The notes: generated by a model not told the origin, from the sequence alone. Shown: positions 25,295 to 34,414, numbered from the stretch's first letter. The stretch: DNA of 64,000 bases from Flaviramulus sp. (GCA_030731745.1 JANQTJ010000028.1:31817-95816); one strand, 5' to 3'. A program made the numbers and translations.

Positions 25295-28150
25295 ATGCCA
25301 AAAAACGAAAAACTAAAATCCATCTTAATTATTGGCTCTGGACCTATTGTAATTGGACAAGCATGTGAATTTGATTATGCAGGATCTCAATCTTTACGTT
25401 CATTAAGAGAAGACGGAATTGAAACAATTTTAATCAATTCTAATCCTGCCACTATTATGACAGACCCATCAATGGCGGATCACGTTTACTTATTACCACT
25501 TACAACAAAATCCATAATTAAAATTTTAAAAGAGCATCCGCAAATTGATGCGGTGTTACCTACGATGGGTGGACAAACGGCTTTAAATTTATGTATAGAA
25601 GCTGACGACAAAGGTATTTGGAAAGATTTTGGAGTTGAATTAATAGGTGTAGATATTAATGCCATTAATATTACCGAAGATAGAGAACAGTTTAGAGAAT
25701 TAATGGGTAGAATAGGTGTTGAAATGGCACCACAAGCTACAGCTACCTCTTTTTTAAAGGGTAAAGAAATTGCTCAAGAGTTTGGATTTCCATTATGTAT
25801 TAGAGCTTCTTATACACTAGGTGGTGCAGGTGCAGCTATCGTTCATGATGAAAAGGATTATGATAGTTTGTTAAGAAGAGGTCTTGAAATCTCGCCAATA
25901 CACGAGGTGATGATTGATAAAGCTATGATGGGTTGGAAAGAGTATGAGCTAGAGTTACTTCGAGATAAAAATGATAATGTTGTAATTATCTGTTCTATTG
26001 AAAATATGGATCCAATGGGTATTCATACTGGTGATTCAATTACGGTAGCTCCAGCTATGACATTGAGTGATAGAACTTATCAGAAAATGCGTGATATGGC
26101 TATCAAAATGATGCGTAGTATTGGCGATTTTGAAGGTGGTTGTAATGTGCAGTTTGCAGTTAGCCCTGATGAAAAAGAAGATATTATTGCCATAGAAATT
26201 AACCCACGTGTATCACGTTCTTCAGCACTAGCAAGCAAAGCTACAGGTTATCCTATTGCTAAAATAGCTACAAAACTTGCTATTGGTTATACATTAGATG
26301 AATTAGATAATCAAATTACTAAATCTACTTCTGCTTTATTTGAGCCAACTTTAGATTATGTTATTGTGAAAATACCACGTTGGAATTTCGATAAATTTGA
26401 AGGTGCCGACAGGACTTTAGGTTTACAAATGAAAGCGGTTGGTGAAGTAATGGGAATTGGTCGTTCTTTCCAAGAAGCATTACACAAAGCTACGCAATCA
26501 TTAGAAATTAAAAGAAATGGTTTAGGAGCAGATGGTAAGGGTTACAAGGATTATAATCAAATAATAGAAAAATTAACCAATGCAAGTTGGGATCGTGTTT
26601 TCGCTATTTATGATGCTATTGAAATAGGAATTCCTTTAAGCCAAATTTACGATATCACTAAGATTGATATGTGGTATTTAAAACAATATGAAGAGTTATT
26701 TCAACTTCAAAAAGAGATATCAAAATTCAATATCGATACTATTGAAAGAGACTTATTATTAGAGGCTAAACAAAAAGGTTATGGAGATAGACAAATAGCA
26801 CACATGCTAAATTGTTTAGAGAGCCAAGTTTACAATAAAAGAGAGGAATTTAACATACAAAGAGTATTTAAATTAGTTGATACTTGTGCTGCTGAGTTTG
26901 AAGCAAAAACACCTTATTACTATTCTACTTTTGAAAGTGATATGGAAACAGCCGATGGTAAACGTTTTTCACACAACGAAAGTATTGTAAGCGATAAGAA
27001 AAAAATAGTAGTTTTAGGTTCTGGACCAAACAGAATCGGACAAGGTATTGAGTTTGATTACTGTTGTGTTCATGGTGTTTTAGCTGCCGCAGAATGTGGT
27101 TATGAAACAATCATGATAAATTGTAATCCTGAAACAGTTTCTACCGATTTTGATACTGCTGATAAACTATATTTTGAGCCTGTTTTCTGGGAACACATTT
27201 ATGATATTATACGTCATGAAAAACCAGAAGGTGTTATTGTTCAATTAGGAGGACAAACCGCATTAAAACTAGCAGAAAAATTAACGAAATACGGTATTAA
27301 AATTATTGGAACTAGTTTTGAATCTTTAGATTTAGCTGAAGACAGAGGGAGTTTTTCTACCCTATTAAAAGAAAATAACATACCATATCCTGAATTTGGA
27401 ATTGCTGAAAATGCAGATGAAGCTTTAGCTTTAGCTGACGAATTAGATTTTCCAATTCTAGTAAGACCATCTTATGTTTTAGGAGGTCAAGGAATGAAAA
27501 TTGTTATTAATAAAGAAGATTTAATAGAGCATGTTGTTGATTTGTTAAGAATCATGCCAAATAATAAACTACTACTAGACCACTATTTAGATGGTGCTAT
27601 AGAAGCAGAAGCTGATGCTATTTGTGATGATGATGGTAATGTTTACATTATTGGTATTATGGAGCATATAGAGCCTTGTGGTGTTCACTCAGGAGATTCT
27701 AATGCTACGTTACCTGCATTTAATTTAGGAGATTTAGTAATGCAACAAATAATTGATCATACGCATACCATAGCAAGAGCATTACATACAGTAGGCCTCA
27801 TTAATATTCAGTTTGCTATAAAAGATGATATCGTGTATATTATAGAAGCAAATCCAAGAGCTTCAAGAACTGTACCTTTTATAGCGAAAGCTTACAAAGA
27901 ACCTTATGTTAATTATGCTACCAAAGTAATGCTAGGGGCTAAAAAAGTAACTGATTTTAAATTTAATCCTCAGTTAGAAGGTTATGCTATTAAACAGCCT
28001 GTATTTTCTTTTAATAAATTCCCTAATGTTGACAAACGTTTAGGACCAGAAATGAAAAGTACTGGAGAAAGTATTTTATTCATAGATAGTTTAAAAGATG
28101 ATGCCTTTTATGAGTTGTATTCCAGACGTAAAATGTATTTAAGTAAATAA
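25295..28150 (+). CDS. carB: Carbamoyl-phosphate synthase large subunit, short form
   Basis: A 951-residue protein with two ATP-grasp halves, each beginning with a GSGP nucleotide loop (ILIIGSGPIVIGQACEFDY and VVLGSGPNRIGQGIEFDY) and carrying GGQTALN / GGQTALKL and NPRVSRSSALASKATG / NPRASRTVPFIAKA. It makes carbamoyl phosphate from bicarbonate, ammonia and 2 ATP for pyrimidine and arginine synthesis. The protein stops shortly after the second ATP-grasp half, so the C-terminal MGS-like allosteric domain of the E. coli enzyme (about 1073 residues) is missing. I believe this short form is usual in Flavobacteriaceae. No carA is adjacent. Confidence 0.96.
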   Translation: MPKNEKLKSILIIGSGPIVIGQACEFDYAGSQSLRSLREDGIETILINSNPATIMTDPSMADHVYLLPLTTKSIIKILKEHPQIDAVLPTMGGQTALNLCIEADDKGIWKDFGVELIGVDINAINITEDREQFRELMGRIGVEMAPQATATSFLKGKEIAQEFGFPLCIRASYTLGGAGAAIVHDEKDYDSLLRRGLEISPIHEVMIDKAMMGWKEYELELLRDKNDNVVIICSIENMDPMGIHTGDSITVAPAMTLSDRTYQKMRDMAIKMMRSIGDFEGGCNVQFAVSPDEKEDIIAIEINPRVSRSSALASKATGYPIAKIATKLAIGYTLDELDNQITKSTSALFEPTLDYVIVKIPRWNFDKFEGADRTLGLQMKAVGEVMGIGRSFQEALHKATQSLEIKRNGLGADGKGYKDYNQIIEKLTNASWDRVFAIYDAIEIGIPLSQIYDITKIDMWYLKQYEELFQLQKEISKFNIDTIERDLLLEAKQKGYGDRQIAHMLNCLESQVYNKREEFNIQRVFKLVDTCAAEFEAKTPYYYSTFESDMETADGKRFSHNESIVSDKKKIVVLGSGPNRIGQGIEFDYCCVHGVLAAAECGYETIMINCNPETVSTDFDTADKLYFEPVFWEHIYDIIRHEKPEGVIVQLGGQTALKLAEKLTKYGIKIIGTSFESLDLAEDRGSFSTLLKENNIPYPEFGIAENADEALALADELDFPILVRPSYVLGGQGMKIVINKEDLIEHVVDLLRIMPNNKLLLDHYLDGAIEAEADAICDDDGNVYIIGIMEHIEPCGVHSGDSNATLPAFNLGDLVMQQIIDHTHTIARALHTVGLINIQFAIKDDIVYIIEANPRASRTVPFIAKAYKEPYVNYATKVMLGAKKVTDFKFNPQLEGYAIKQPVFSFNKFPNVDKRLGPEMKSTGESILFIDSLKDDAFYELYSRRKMYLSK

Positions 28151-28178
28151 AAAAAAGCCGCTTTAAAGCGGCTTTTTT
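28151..28178. terminator. Bidirectional terminator after carB
   Basis: Perfect palindrome AAAAAAGCCGCTTT / AAAGCGGCTTTTTT. It ends carB and the convergent YceI gene. Confidence 0.92.
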
Positions 28179-28717
28179 CATTTGGAATTGAGGTTAAAAA
28201 CAAAGGAAATATCAACATTTTCCGAAACTTTGTTTTTTACTAATTTTGGGACACTTATATTATAATCTGAAACTTTTACTTTCAAGTTTCCAGTGAGAGA
28301 GATTTTTTGTTCTGCTTTATTTAATTTTAAATTTATACTAACGTTTTTGGTTACACCATGAAAATTTAATTCACCATCCATTTTATATTCAGATGATATT
28401 TCTAGTTTTTCTAACGAAAAGTTCTTTATTTTTCCTTTAAAAGTTGCTTTTGGGTATTTGTCAGATTCAGCATAGTTTTCATTAAAATGTTCTTCCATTA
28501 AAGCATTCCTAAAACGAAACGCTTTTACAAAAATAAGTACTGCAAATTCACCATTGCTTGTGTTTATTATAGCTGTAACTGATTTATTTGTAGCTTTTAC
28601 TTCTTCAAAAGCTGGCATAGACGCTTCAAAGTTAACGGTGCCAGTTTTTGTTAAGTATTTGTCTTGAGAAAAACAGTTTAAACTTACAATAACAAATATG
28701 AAGATTAATTTTTGCAT
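28178..28717 (-). CDS. YceI-family periplasmic lipocalin-like protein
   Basis: A 179-residue exported protein (signal ending LNCFSQ) with YceI landmarks: TGTVNFEASMPAFEEVKATN, FRNALMEEHFNENYAESDKYPKATFKG, and MDGELNFHGVTKNVSI. YceI proteins bind isoprenoid-like lipids and are linked to quinone or acid stress; this one is the last gene of a cluster with a cytochrome and a cupredoxin. Its stop lies inside the terminator palindrome. Confidence 0.88.
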   Translation of the reverse strand: MQKLIFIFVIVSLNCFSQDKYLTKTGTVNFEASMPAFEEVKATNKSVTAIINTSNGEFAVLIFVKAFRFRNALMEEHFNENYAESDKYPKATFKGKIKNFSLEKLEISSEYKMDGELNFHGVTKNVSINLKLNKAEQKISLTGNLKVKVSDYNISVPKLVKNKVSENVDISFVFNLNSK

Positions 28718-28728
28718 TTAATTTTTAA

Positions 28729-29094
28729 TTAATTTTCTAAAAGACCATCGTCTTTCCATTGTTGTATTAATTGTCTGGTTGCTAAAGGCATCAATCCGTT
28801 TTGAGGCATTGGATTCGATGCATTATTTATCCTACTAATAATCTTATCTACATCATTTCTTACTTGATTGTAAGTAGTATAAGATGTTGGTGCTCCATTA
28901 CTTGTTGGGCTTCCATGACAAGAAGTACAATTGCCACTCATAATGCTTCTTATATTACCAGTATAAGTTATTTTCCCAGATGGATTTGGATTTGGGTTTG
29001 GAGTTGATTCAGGTTCAGTTGAGTCGTCTCCACTCGAACAATTAAATACTAGTATTGAAATCGCTAGTGCAGTAATCAAATTTTTGAAATTCAT
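28729..29094 (-). CDS. c-type cytochrome lipoprotein
   Basis: A 121-residue lipoprotein (VFNCSSGDD) with a Pro/Asn-rich linker and one haem site CTSCH (Cys56, Cys59, His60) followed by a GSPTSNGAPTSY segment. A Met in NPMPQNGLMPL is a plausible sixth ligand. It probably carries electrons in the periplasm or at the outer membrane. It lies 12 bases upstream of YceI and 45 bases downstream of DUF5777 in one cluster. Confidence 0.85.
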   Translation of the reverse strand: MNFKNLITALAISILVFNCSSGDDSTEPESTPNPNPNPSGKITYTGNIRSIMSGNCTSCHGSPTSNGAPTSYTTYNQVRNDVDKIISRINNASNPMPQNGLMPLATRQLIQQWKDDGLLEN

Positions 29095-29138
29095 AGGATT
29101 TGTTTTTTGTTAATATTTTTTTTCTAATTAATTGTTTA

Positions 29139-29987
29139 TTAAAAAGTTCTACTCAGATTAAATCCAAAATAGATATCCCCAGCTGTCCAATCTCCAGTTG
29201 CTTGTCCCATAAATCCATTTACATTCATTGCTTGCGAATTGGTAAAATGCATTTGAAACACGTGGCCACCAGTTTCTAAATCAAAACCTATGGATAAAGG
29301 GTTTTTAAATGGCGAGTTGCTAGCTCTATTTAGATGCCACCCATAATCAGCATTTATTGACCAGCGTTTGCCTAATTTGTATCGACCTCCTAAGCCTAAA
29401 GCATATTGTGTTTTGTCTTGTTCTGCTATTTCCATAAAGTTATCATGAAAAAAAGTTGGAGCTAGTTCTAAAGATAAATTTGTGTTTATTTTTCTGGAAA
29501 TCAGTAATTGAAAAGCGTAACCTAAACGATCACTAAATTCTAAACCAGGAATATTATCTTTATCTAATGATGAATTAATTTGTAAAGAATTAAAACCTAC
29601 AACAGTAAATGGAAACCCGTTTTCTTTTTGATTAATCAATCTATATTTTGTAGATACATCATAAATTTGTAAGAACGAACTGCGAGAAACACCAATATTA
29701 AAACTTTCAGATATTCCGTAAATAAAGTTTAATTGTGTAACAGCATTATCTAATCCAAAAAAAGTATCGAATCCATCTTTTATACTACTAAATCTGTGTG
29801 ATACTATAAAATTAAACTCTTTTTTACCTGCTAGTTTTGTAGATTCAAAATTTACAATTTTTAATCCTTTAAAACTTGCACTAGCATATTCATTAGCAGT
29901 TGAATCTGCGTTAATTTCATTTAATAAATCTTCTTGCGAATTAAGAGTTAAAGACGTTACTAATAGAAGTAAGACTATGATTTTCAT
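29139..29987 (-). CDS. DUF5777 outer-membrane beta-barrel-like protein
   Basis: A 282-residue exported protein (signal MKIIVLLLLVTSLTLNSQ) rich in alternating beta strands and ending in an aromatic C-terminus (LSRTF), as in outer-membrane barrels. FNFIVSHRFSSIKDGFDTFFGLDNA and GDIYFGFNLSRTF match the DUF5777 family, which in Bacteroidota accompanies cytochrome c and YceI genes. It overlaps the preceding cupredoxin gene by four bases, so the two are likely co-translated. Confidence 0.8.
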   Translation of the reverse strand: MKIIVLLLLVTSLTLNSQEDLLNEINADSTANEYASASFKGLKIVNFESTKLAGKKEFNFIVSHRFSSIKDGFDTFFGLDNAVTQLNFIYGISESFNIGVSRSSFLQIYDVSTKYRLINQKENGFPFTVVGFNSLQINSSLDKDNIPGLEFSDRLGYAFQLLISRKINTNLSLELAPTFFHDNFMEIAEQDKTQYALGLGGRYKLGKRWSINADYGWHLNRASNSPFKNPLSIGFDLETGGHVFQMHFTNSQAMNVNGFMGQATGDWTAGDIYFGFNLSRTF

Positions 29988-30559
29988 TTTTTTAATATTT
30001 TTTTAGTTCTTGTAATTCCTTCAGATGTTACTTTTAAAATATACACACCTTTAGCCCAATTAGTGACATCTATATTTTTTTTAAACTGATTACTTTTATA
30101 AATCTGTTTTCCTAGAGCATCAAATATTTTTATCTCATCTATTTTAATATTGTTTGGTAATTCTAAATTGATAAAACTATCTGAAGGATTTGGGGATATT
30201 GATAGACCTTTTTGTTTAAAATCTTCTATTCCTAGCGAAGTTTGGACGGTAATATTACCTGCCATACTCAATGGGTGAAAATTACATTGATACGGATTTG
30301 TACCTACAGTATTAAAAGTTTTTGAGTATGAAGAACCATTACCAGTTAAAGTCCCACTATTAAATGTTTCAGCACTTCCTGCTTTACTAGTTATTGTATG
30401 AGGAAATGCATCAGACCAGGTCCATATAACAGTATCACCCGGTAATATTGTTAAATTTAAATTAGTTCCAATTCCTATTCTCCAATCTAAATTGTGAGTT
30501 GTTTGAGCTTGGGTAATTGCAGTTCCTAAGAATAATAATACAAGTAATGTTTTTTTCAT
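29984..30559 (-). CDS. Cupredoxin (plastocyanin-like) with type IX sorting domain
   Basis: A 191-residue secreted protein. A signal peptide (MKKTLLVLLFLGTAITQAQ) is followed by a cupredoxin domain with a full type 1 copper set: His54 (FPHTIT) and Cys92-x2-His95-x3-Met99 (CNFHPLSM). A C-terminal T9SS type A sorting domain follows (LSISPNPSDSFINLELPNN ... YILKVTSEGITRTKKILKK). It should be a secreted or surface-attached copper electron carrier. I start at the Met at 30559; an upstream start at 30586 would overlap the previous gene. Confidence 0.88.
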   Translation of the reverse strand: MKKTLLVLLFLGTAITQAQTTHNLDWRIGIGTNLNLTILPGDTVIWTWSDAFPHTITSKAGSAETFNSGTLTGNGSSYSKTFNTVGTNPYQCNFHPLSMAGNITVQTSLGIEDFKQKGLSISPNPSDSFINLELPNNIKIDEIKIFDALGKQIYKSNQFKKNIDVTNWAKGVYILKVTSEGITRTKKILKK

Positions 30560-30564
30560 AGTTT

Positions 30565-30942
30565 TTAATTTTTGATTATAATACATTGGTCTAATTTGAT
30601 TTGATTTAATAAATCATCATATCCTATAAACCTTCCTTTAATTATTAATTGGGATGATTTTGTTAATGTTTCTATGTTTTCATGAAATTGACAAAAAACT
30701 ATTTTATCAATAGTTATATTTTTGAGGTCTATATCTGTAACATTACCTGTTACTTCAATGGTTTTATTTAGGTATTTAGTTTCAGAATCAGTTGGATTTA
30801 TAAAAAACTCGTTAATTAAGTTAATTGTATTCGTCTCATAACTACTTGTTTCATTTGCAATATTTCGATGATTTTGAAATATATACAGGTATAAACAAGC
30901 TGAAATTATTATTACTACAATTAATAATATTAACTTTTTCAC
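30565..30942 (-). CDS. OB-fold (tRNA_anti-like) membrane-anchored protein
   Basis: A 125-residue protein with an N-terminal membrane segment (LILLIVVIIISACLYLYIF; the Cys may be a lipobox) and then a small OB-like domain: YLNKTIEVTGNVTDIDLKNITIDKIVFCQF ... SQLIIKGRFIGYDDLLNQIKLDQCIII. This is the tRNA_anti-like family of Bacteroidota envelope proteins, which does not bind tRNA as far as known. It heads the redox cluster, with six bases to the cupredoxin gene. Confidence 0.7.
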   Translation of the reverse strand: MKKLILLIVVIIISACLYLYIFQNHRNIANETSSYETNTINLINEFFINPTDSETKYLNKTIEVTGNVTDIDLKNITIDKIVFCQFHENIETLTKSSQLIIKGRFIGYDDLLNQIKLDQCIIIKN

Positions 30943-30954
30943 AACTTTTTATTT

Positions 30955-30994
30955 TTTTTAAAAACTGCCTCAGTAAATTAATACTGAAGCAGTT
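30955..30994 (-). terminator. Probable terminator of the lipoprotein genes
   Basis: Long inverted repeat AACTGCTTCAGTA / TACTGAGGCAGTT (one mismatch) on the - strand, followed by TTTTT. It separates the lipoprotein pair (31088-32665) from the redox cluster. Confidence 0.6.
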
Positions 30995-31087
30995 CGCTAG
31001 CTAACCAAACTTTTCCTATTTATTTCACAGGATTAAATCGTTTGATGATTTGAAATTTTTCTTTTTCATTTAAGTATTTCTACTAGC

Positions 31088-31540
31088 TTAGTTTCTTTCG
31101 AAGGTTAATGTATCAGTTCCACCATTTCCTCCACTAATATCTATTAATTCAATTTTTGTTGCACTGTAGCTTACTATATCCCAATCGTCAGTTAAGTCAT
31201 CATTGAAATTAACTGGTGATGAAAAGAATATATTAAAATCAATATCATTAGAATCATTACTGTCATCGTCACTATTACTGTCATCAGTTATAGACCAGGT
31301 TCCGTTTATAATTTCATTTCCGTTTACTACTGCTAAAGTTCCATTTGCGTTGAAATTGAAATTGTAACCAGCATAATCATTAGTTTCATCAACTCCAGAG
31401 TCAATAAAACTTGTAATTTGCCAGTTTTCAGAAGTAACTGTGTTTTTAATATTATTAATTTCTTCAGTATTATCAATAATAATCATGTCATCATCTGAGC
31501 AGGTTGTAGACATTAATGAAAAATAAAGCATTAATAGCAT
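31088..31540 (-). CDS. Lipocalin-like lipoprotein (small)
   Basis: A 150-residue lipoprotein (LMSTTCSDDD) with one domain of about 110 residues: NWQITSFIDSG, YAGYNFNFNANGTLAVVNG, IINGTWSIT, DDWDIVSYSATKIELIDISG, DTLTFE. The same pattern is in the C-terminal domain of the neighbour at 31595, so the two are paralogous. The domain has the W...GTW...W...E lipocalin-like layout. The annotated ATG gives a signal without Lys; eight codons upstream the frame reads ATT AAA ACA AAA, which would give MKTKF, so an ATT start at 31564 is possible. Function unknown. Confidence 0.65.
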   Translation of the reverse strand: MLLMLYFSLMSTTCSDDDMIIIDNTEEINNIKNTVTSENWQITSFIDSGVDETNDYAGYNFNFNANGTLAVVNGNEIINGTWSITDDSNSDDDSNDSNDIDFNIFFSSPVNFNDDLTDDWDIVSYSATKIELIDISGGNGGTDTLTFERN

Positions 31541-31594
31541 TGCATAAATAAATTTTGTTTTAATAGTTTTAAATTTTAGGGGTTTATTTTAATT

Positions 31595-32665
31595 TTAGTT
31601 ACAATCGTTTTCGTATCTTAATCTATCATCATTACCAACTCTTAAATCAATTTTGGTTTCATTATATTCAGATATTTCGTGTAAAATCCAATCATTATTA
31701 CAATATGGTAAATCTGGGATATTGATATTAATAGTAATGTTGTTAGCAGTTCCGGTTGCTGTCCAAGTGCCATTATCAATTCCACCGGAGTAGTATACTG
31801 TTAAAGTGCCATCATTAGAAAAATTAAAGGTGTATCCAGTATAAACATCATCAAAATCGTTGCCATTTCGTTCAAGTTTATCAACAGTCCAATTTGGGCA
31901 AGAGGTTAAAATACTTATTAATTGATTTTGAGAACAGTCATCACAATCATCATCATTGTAATCATAATCGTCATCTTCATCACAATAATCTTTATAAGCA
32001 TTAATAATGTTTTCTAATTCTATTAAATCATTAATAATAAATTCTGTACCATCTAAAAGCACCGTTTTTATTGGGAAATTGATGGATACTAAGTCAGACG
32101 AATCTAAATTTCTTATGAAATTATAAAATTCACCATCCGTATTGATTTGATTAGAATCTATGATTTCGTCATTGGAATTATACAGAAAGGTTGTTATGGG
32201 GTAATCAAAATTTAAACATTCAATATCGTCATCATATTCATTTTCACCATTGCAATTATTAGCATAACTTATTAATTGTGAATTACTATTTATGGTTATT
32301 ACACTAAAATCGTCAAGAATAATTTGTATTGGAAAAGTAATAATTATGGTGTCTGAGTCATCGTCAGAATCGTCAAAAATATATTCAATTTTTTTATAAT
32401 CTTCTGTAGTATTTACTGCAATTTCTTCACTATTTACTAATACTGTTACCGGTAGTTTTATATTAAAACAATTTGCATAATCAATAATATTATCAAACGA
32501 ACCATCATTAGTTGAAGTTTTTTGTATCAAGCTAGCTAAAGTAGAATTAGCTATTAAAACATCTTCAGGAAGGGTTTCTATTAATTCAGAGTCTTCCGTT
32601 CTACATGAAGCAAAAGCTATAGTAACTAAGAAAATGAATTGTATTTTTTTTGATGCCTTTTTCAT
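31595..32665 (-). CDS. Acidic lipoprotein with tandem repeats and lipocalin-like end
   Basis: A 356-residue lipoprotein (FASC, Cys21). Residues 66-138 and 150-228 are two tandem repeats, each starting CxNxxxP(V/I)T and ending in Y-x3-C, with a shared FPIxxxLxD strand. A Cys/Asp-rich linker (230-245) leads to a lipocalin-like domain (255-352: NWTVDKL, YTGYTFNFSNDGTLTV, IDNGTWT, NDWILHEI) homologous to the protein at 31088. Many Asp runs suggest calcium binding. It is divergent to the FecI/FecR/receptor operon, so a common regulation is likely. I do not recognise a named family. Confidence 0.7.
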   Translation of the reverse strand: MKKASKKIQFIFLVTIAFASCRTEDSELIETLPEDVLIANSTLASLIQKTSTNDGSFDNIIDYANCFNIKLPVTVLVNSEEIAVNTTEDYKKIEYIFDDSDDDSDTIIITFPIQIILDDFSVITINSNSQLISYANNCNGENEYDDDIECLNFDYPITTFLYNSNDEIIDSNQINTDGEFYNFIRNLDSSDLVSINFPIKTVLLDGTEFIINDLIELENIINAYKDYCDEDDDYDYNDDDCDDCSQNQLISILTSCPNWTVDKLERNGNDFDDVYTGYTFNFSNDGTLTVYYSGGIDNGTWTATGTANNITININIPDLPYCNNDWILHEISEYNETKIDLRVGNDDRLRYENDCN

Positions 32666-32936
32666 GATGATAAAACTTTTGTATATGCCATTTATTATTA
32701 AAACAACTAATAATAAAAAACTCCTGAAACTTTTTTAATTTTTTTTTTATTATTTGTATATTCAATTTAATATGAGTGTTTTTTCAGGATATTTTAAACT
32801 ATTTTTTTAATTTCTGATAAAGCAATAGAATGAATTAACGTTTTATGTTCATTATTTTTCTAAAGGATGTATTTTATTACAACTTAAAATTTTATTTTTT
32901 TTTATATAACTTTGGCTCATTAAAAAAATAAAAATT

Positions 32937-33461
32937 TTGCCAAAAGAACTTAACGATAATATTTGTGATGATAATGTGTTTGAACTTGTTTATAATAAGT
33001 ATGCACAAGATTTACAAAACTTTCTTTATTATAAATTTGGAGAACAATATAATCCGGCAGATAAAGTTCAAGATGCTTTTGTTAAATTATGGAATAATTG
33101 TAAAAATGTAACTTTAAGTAAAGCTAAATCGTTTTTATTTACAGTTGCAAATAACATGATGCTAAATGAAATAAAGCACCAAAAAGTAGTTTTGAAATAT
33201 AATCAGGTTAAACCAAAAGATTATACAAATGAATCTCCAGAATTTATTTTAGAAAAAGAGCAATTTTTACAGCAATATCAAAATGTTTTAGAAAATTTAA
33301 CCGATGAACAGCGTGTTGCTTTTTTACTGAGTAAAGTTGAAGGAAAAAAACACATTGAAATTGCAGAGATGTTAGGAGTTACTCAAAAAGTTGTTGAATA
33401 TAGAATTTATAGTGCTTTTAATATTTTAAAGAAAGAGTTAGAAGGATTCAAAATAAAATAG
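32937..33461 (+). CDS. FecI-like ECF sigma factor
   Basis: A 174-residue sigma factor: region 2 (YNKYAQDLQNFLYYKFGEQYNPADKVQDAFVKLW, SFLFTVANNMMLNEIKH) and region 4 (LTDEQRVAFLLSKVEGKKHIEIAEMLGVTQKVVEYRIYSAFNIL). The start is TTG at 32937; no ATG gives a complete region 2. A TAACTTTG -7 element is at 32907-32914. It is followed by FecR and a TonB receptor, the surface-signalling arrangement. Confidence 0.9.
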   Translation: MPKELNDNICDDNVFELVYNKYAQDLQNFLYYKFGEQYNPADKVQDAFVKLWNNCKNVTLSKAKSFLFTVANNMMLNEIKHQKVVLKYNQVKPKDYTNESPEFILEKEQFLQQYQNVLENLTDEQRVAFLLSKVEGKKHIEIAEMLGVTQKVVEYRIYSAFNILKKELEGFKIK

Positions 33462-33508
33462 TCAGGATATTTATAGCTTAAATTGTTTTATAATAAAGTT
33501 AAGGTTAC

Positions 33509-34414
33509 ATGGATAAAGAATACTTAATAAAGAAATGGTTGAATGAAGAGCTTATTGATTCTGAAAAACAAGCATTTAATAAGCTGGATGATGCTTTTTT
33601 GAGTCAATATATAGTTGATAATGCAAAGTATTTTAAAGCATCTCATTCTCAAAAAATTGAAGATTTTGATACCTTTAAATCTCGATATGAAGCTTCTAAA
33701 AAGTTGGTAAAAAAATTAAATTGGTTCAGTCCATTACTTAAAATCGCAAGTGTTATAGTTGTTTCTTTAGGTTTATATTTTACATTTTTTTTCAACAACA
33801 TTACTGTTATTGAAACATTAGCTAGTGAAAAAACTAGCGTTGAACTTCCTGATCATTCATTGGTTGAATTGAATGCGCTTTCGGCCATTGAGTTTAGTTC
33901 GAAAAATTGGGACGACAATAGAGCATTAACTTTAAAAGGTGAGGCCTATTTTAAAGTGGCTAAAGGAAAAACTTTTGATGTAAAAACGACTAGTGGCATA
34001 GTAACCGTTGTAGGTACACAATTTAATGTAAAACAACGTAATAATTATTTTGAAGTTAAATGTTTTGAAGGGATTGTTAAAGTTGTTTCAGATACCATTG
34101 TTATGCAATTATTAGCTGGAGATAGTTACCAAATTCTTGATGGTAAATTTACTTATGGAAAAATAGTATATTCATCACCACAGTGGATAACTAATATGAG
34201 TGAGTTTAATGCCATACCCATAAAAAATGTTTTATCGGAATTAGAACGACAATATGATGTTGAAGTTACATTCAATAATGTAGATACAAATAGATTATTT
34301 ACGGGAGCTTTTCCCCATGATAATCTTGAAAATGCCCTTTTTGCAATTACGCAACCTATGAACTTGACCTACAAATTGAATGCTTCAAATTTGGTAGTAA
34401 TTCATGGAAAATAG
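33509..34414 (+). CDS. FecR-like anti-sigma regulator
   Basis: A 301-residue protein: short cytoplasmic domain, one membrane span (LLKIASVIVVSLGLYFTFFF), then the FecR domain (TSVELPDHSLVELNALSAIEFSS ... LKGEAYFKVAKGKTFDVKTTSGIVTVVGTQFNV) and a DUF4974-type end (IPIKNVLSELERQYDVEVTF). It passes the signal from the receptor to the sigma factor. Its end overlaps the receptor gene by 11 bases. Confidence 0.93.
   Translation: MDKEYLIKKWLNEELIDSEKQAFNKLDDAFLSQYIVDNAKYFKASHSQKIEDFDTFKSRYEASKKLVKKLNWFSPLLKIASVIVVSLGLYFTFFFNNITVIETLASEKTSVELPDHSLVELNALSAIEFSSKNWDDNRALTLKGEAYFKVAKGKTFDVKTTSGIVTVVGTQFNVKQRNNYFEVKCFEGIVKVVSDTIVMQLLAGDSYQILDGKFTYGKIVYSSPQWITNMSEFNAIPIKNVLSELERQYDVEVTFNNVDTNRLFTGAFPHDNLENALFAITQPMNLTYKLNASNLVVIHGK

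Noticed and set aside
30559-30586. Longer start of the cupredoxin gene
   Set aside because: It adds MYYNQKLKT before a perfect signal peptide and overlaps the upstream gene; the internal Met is the better start.
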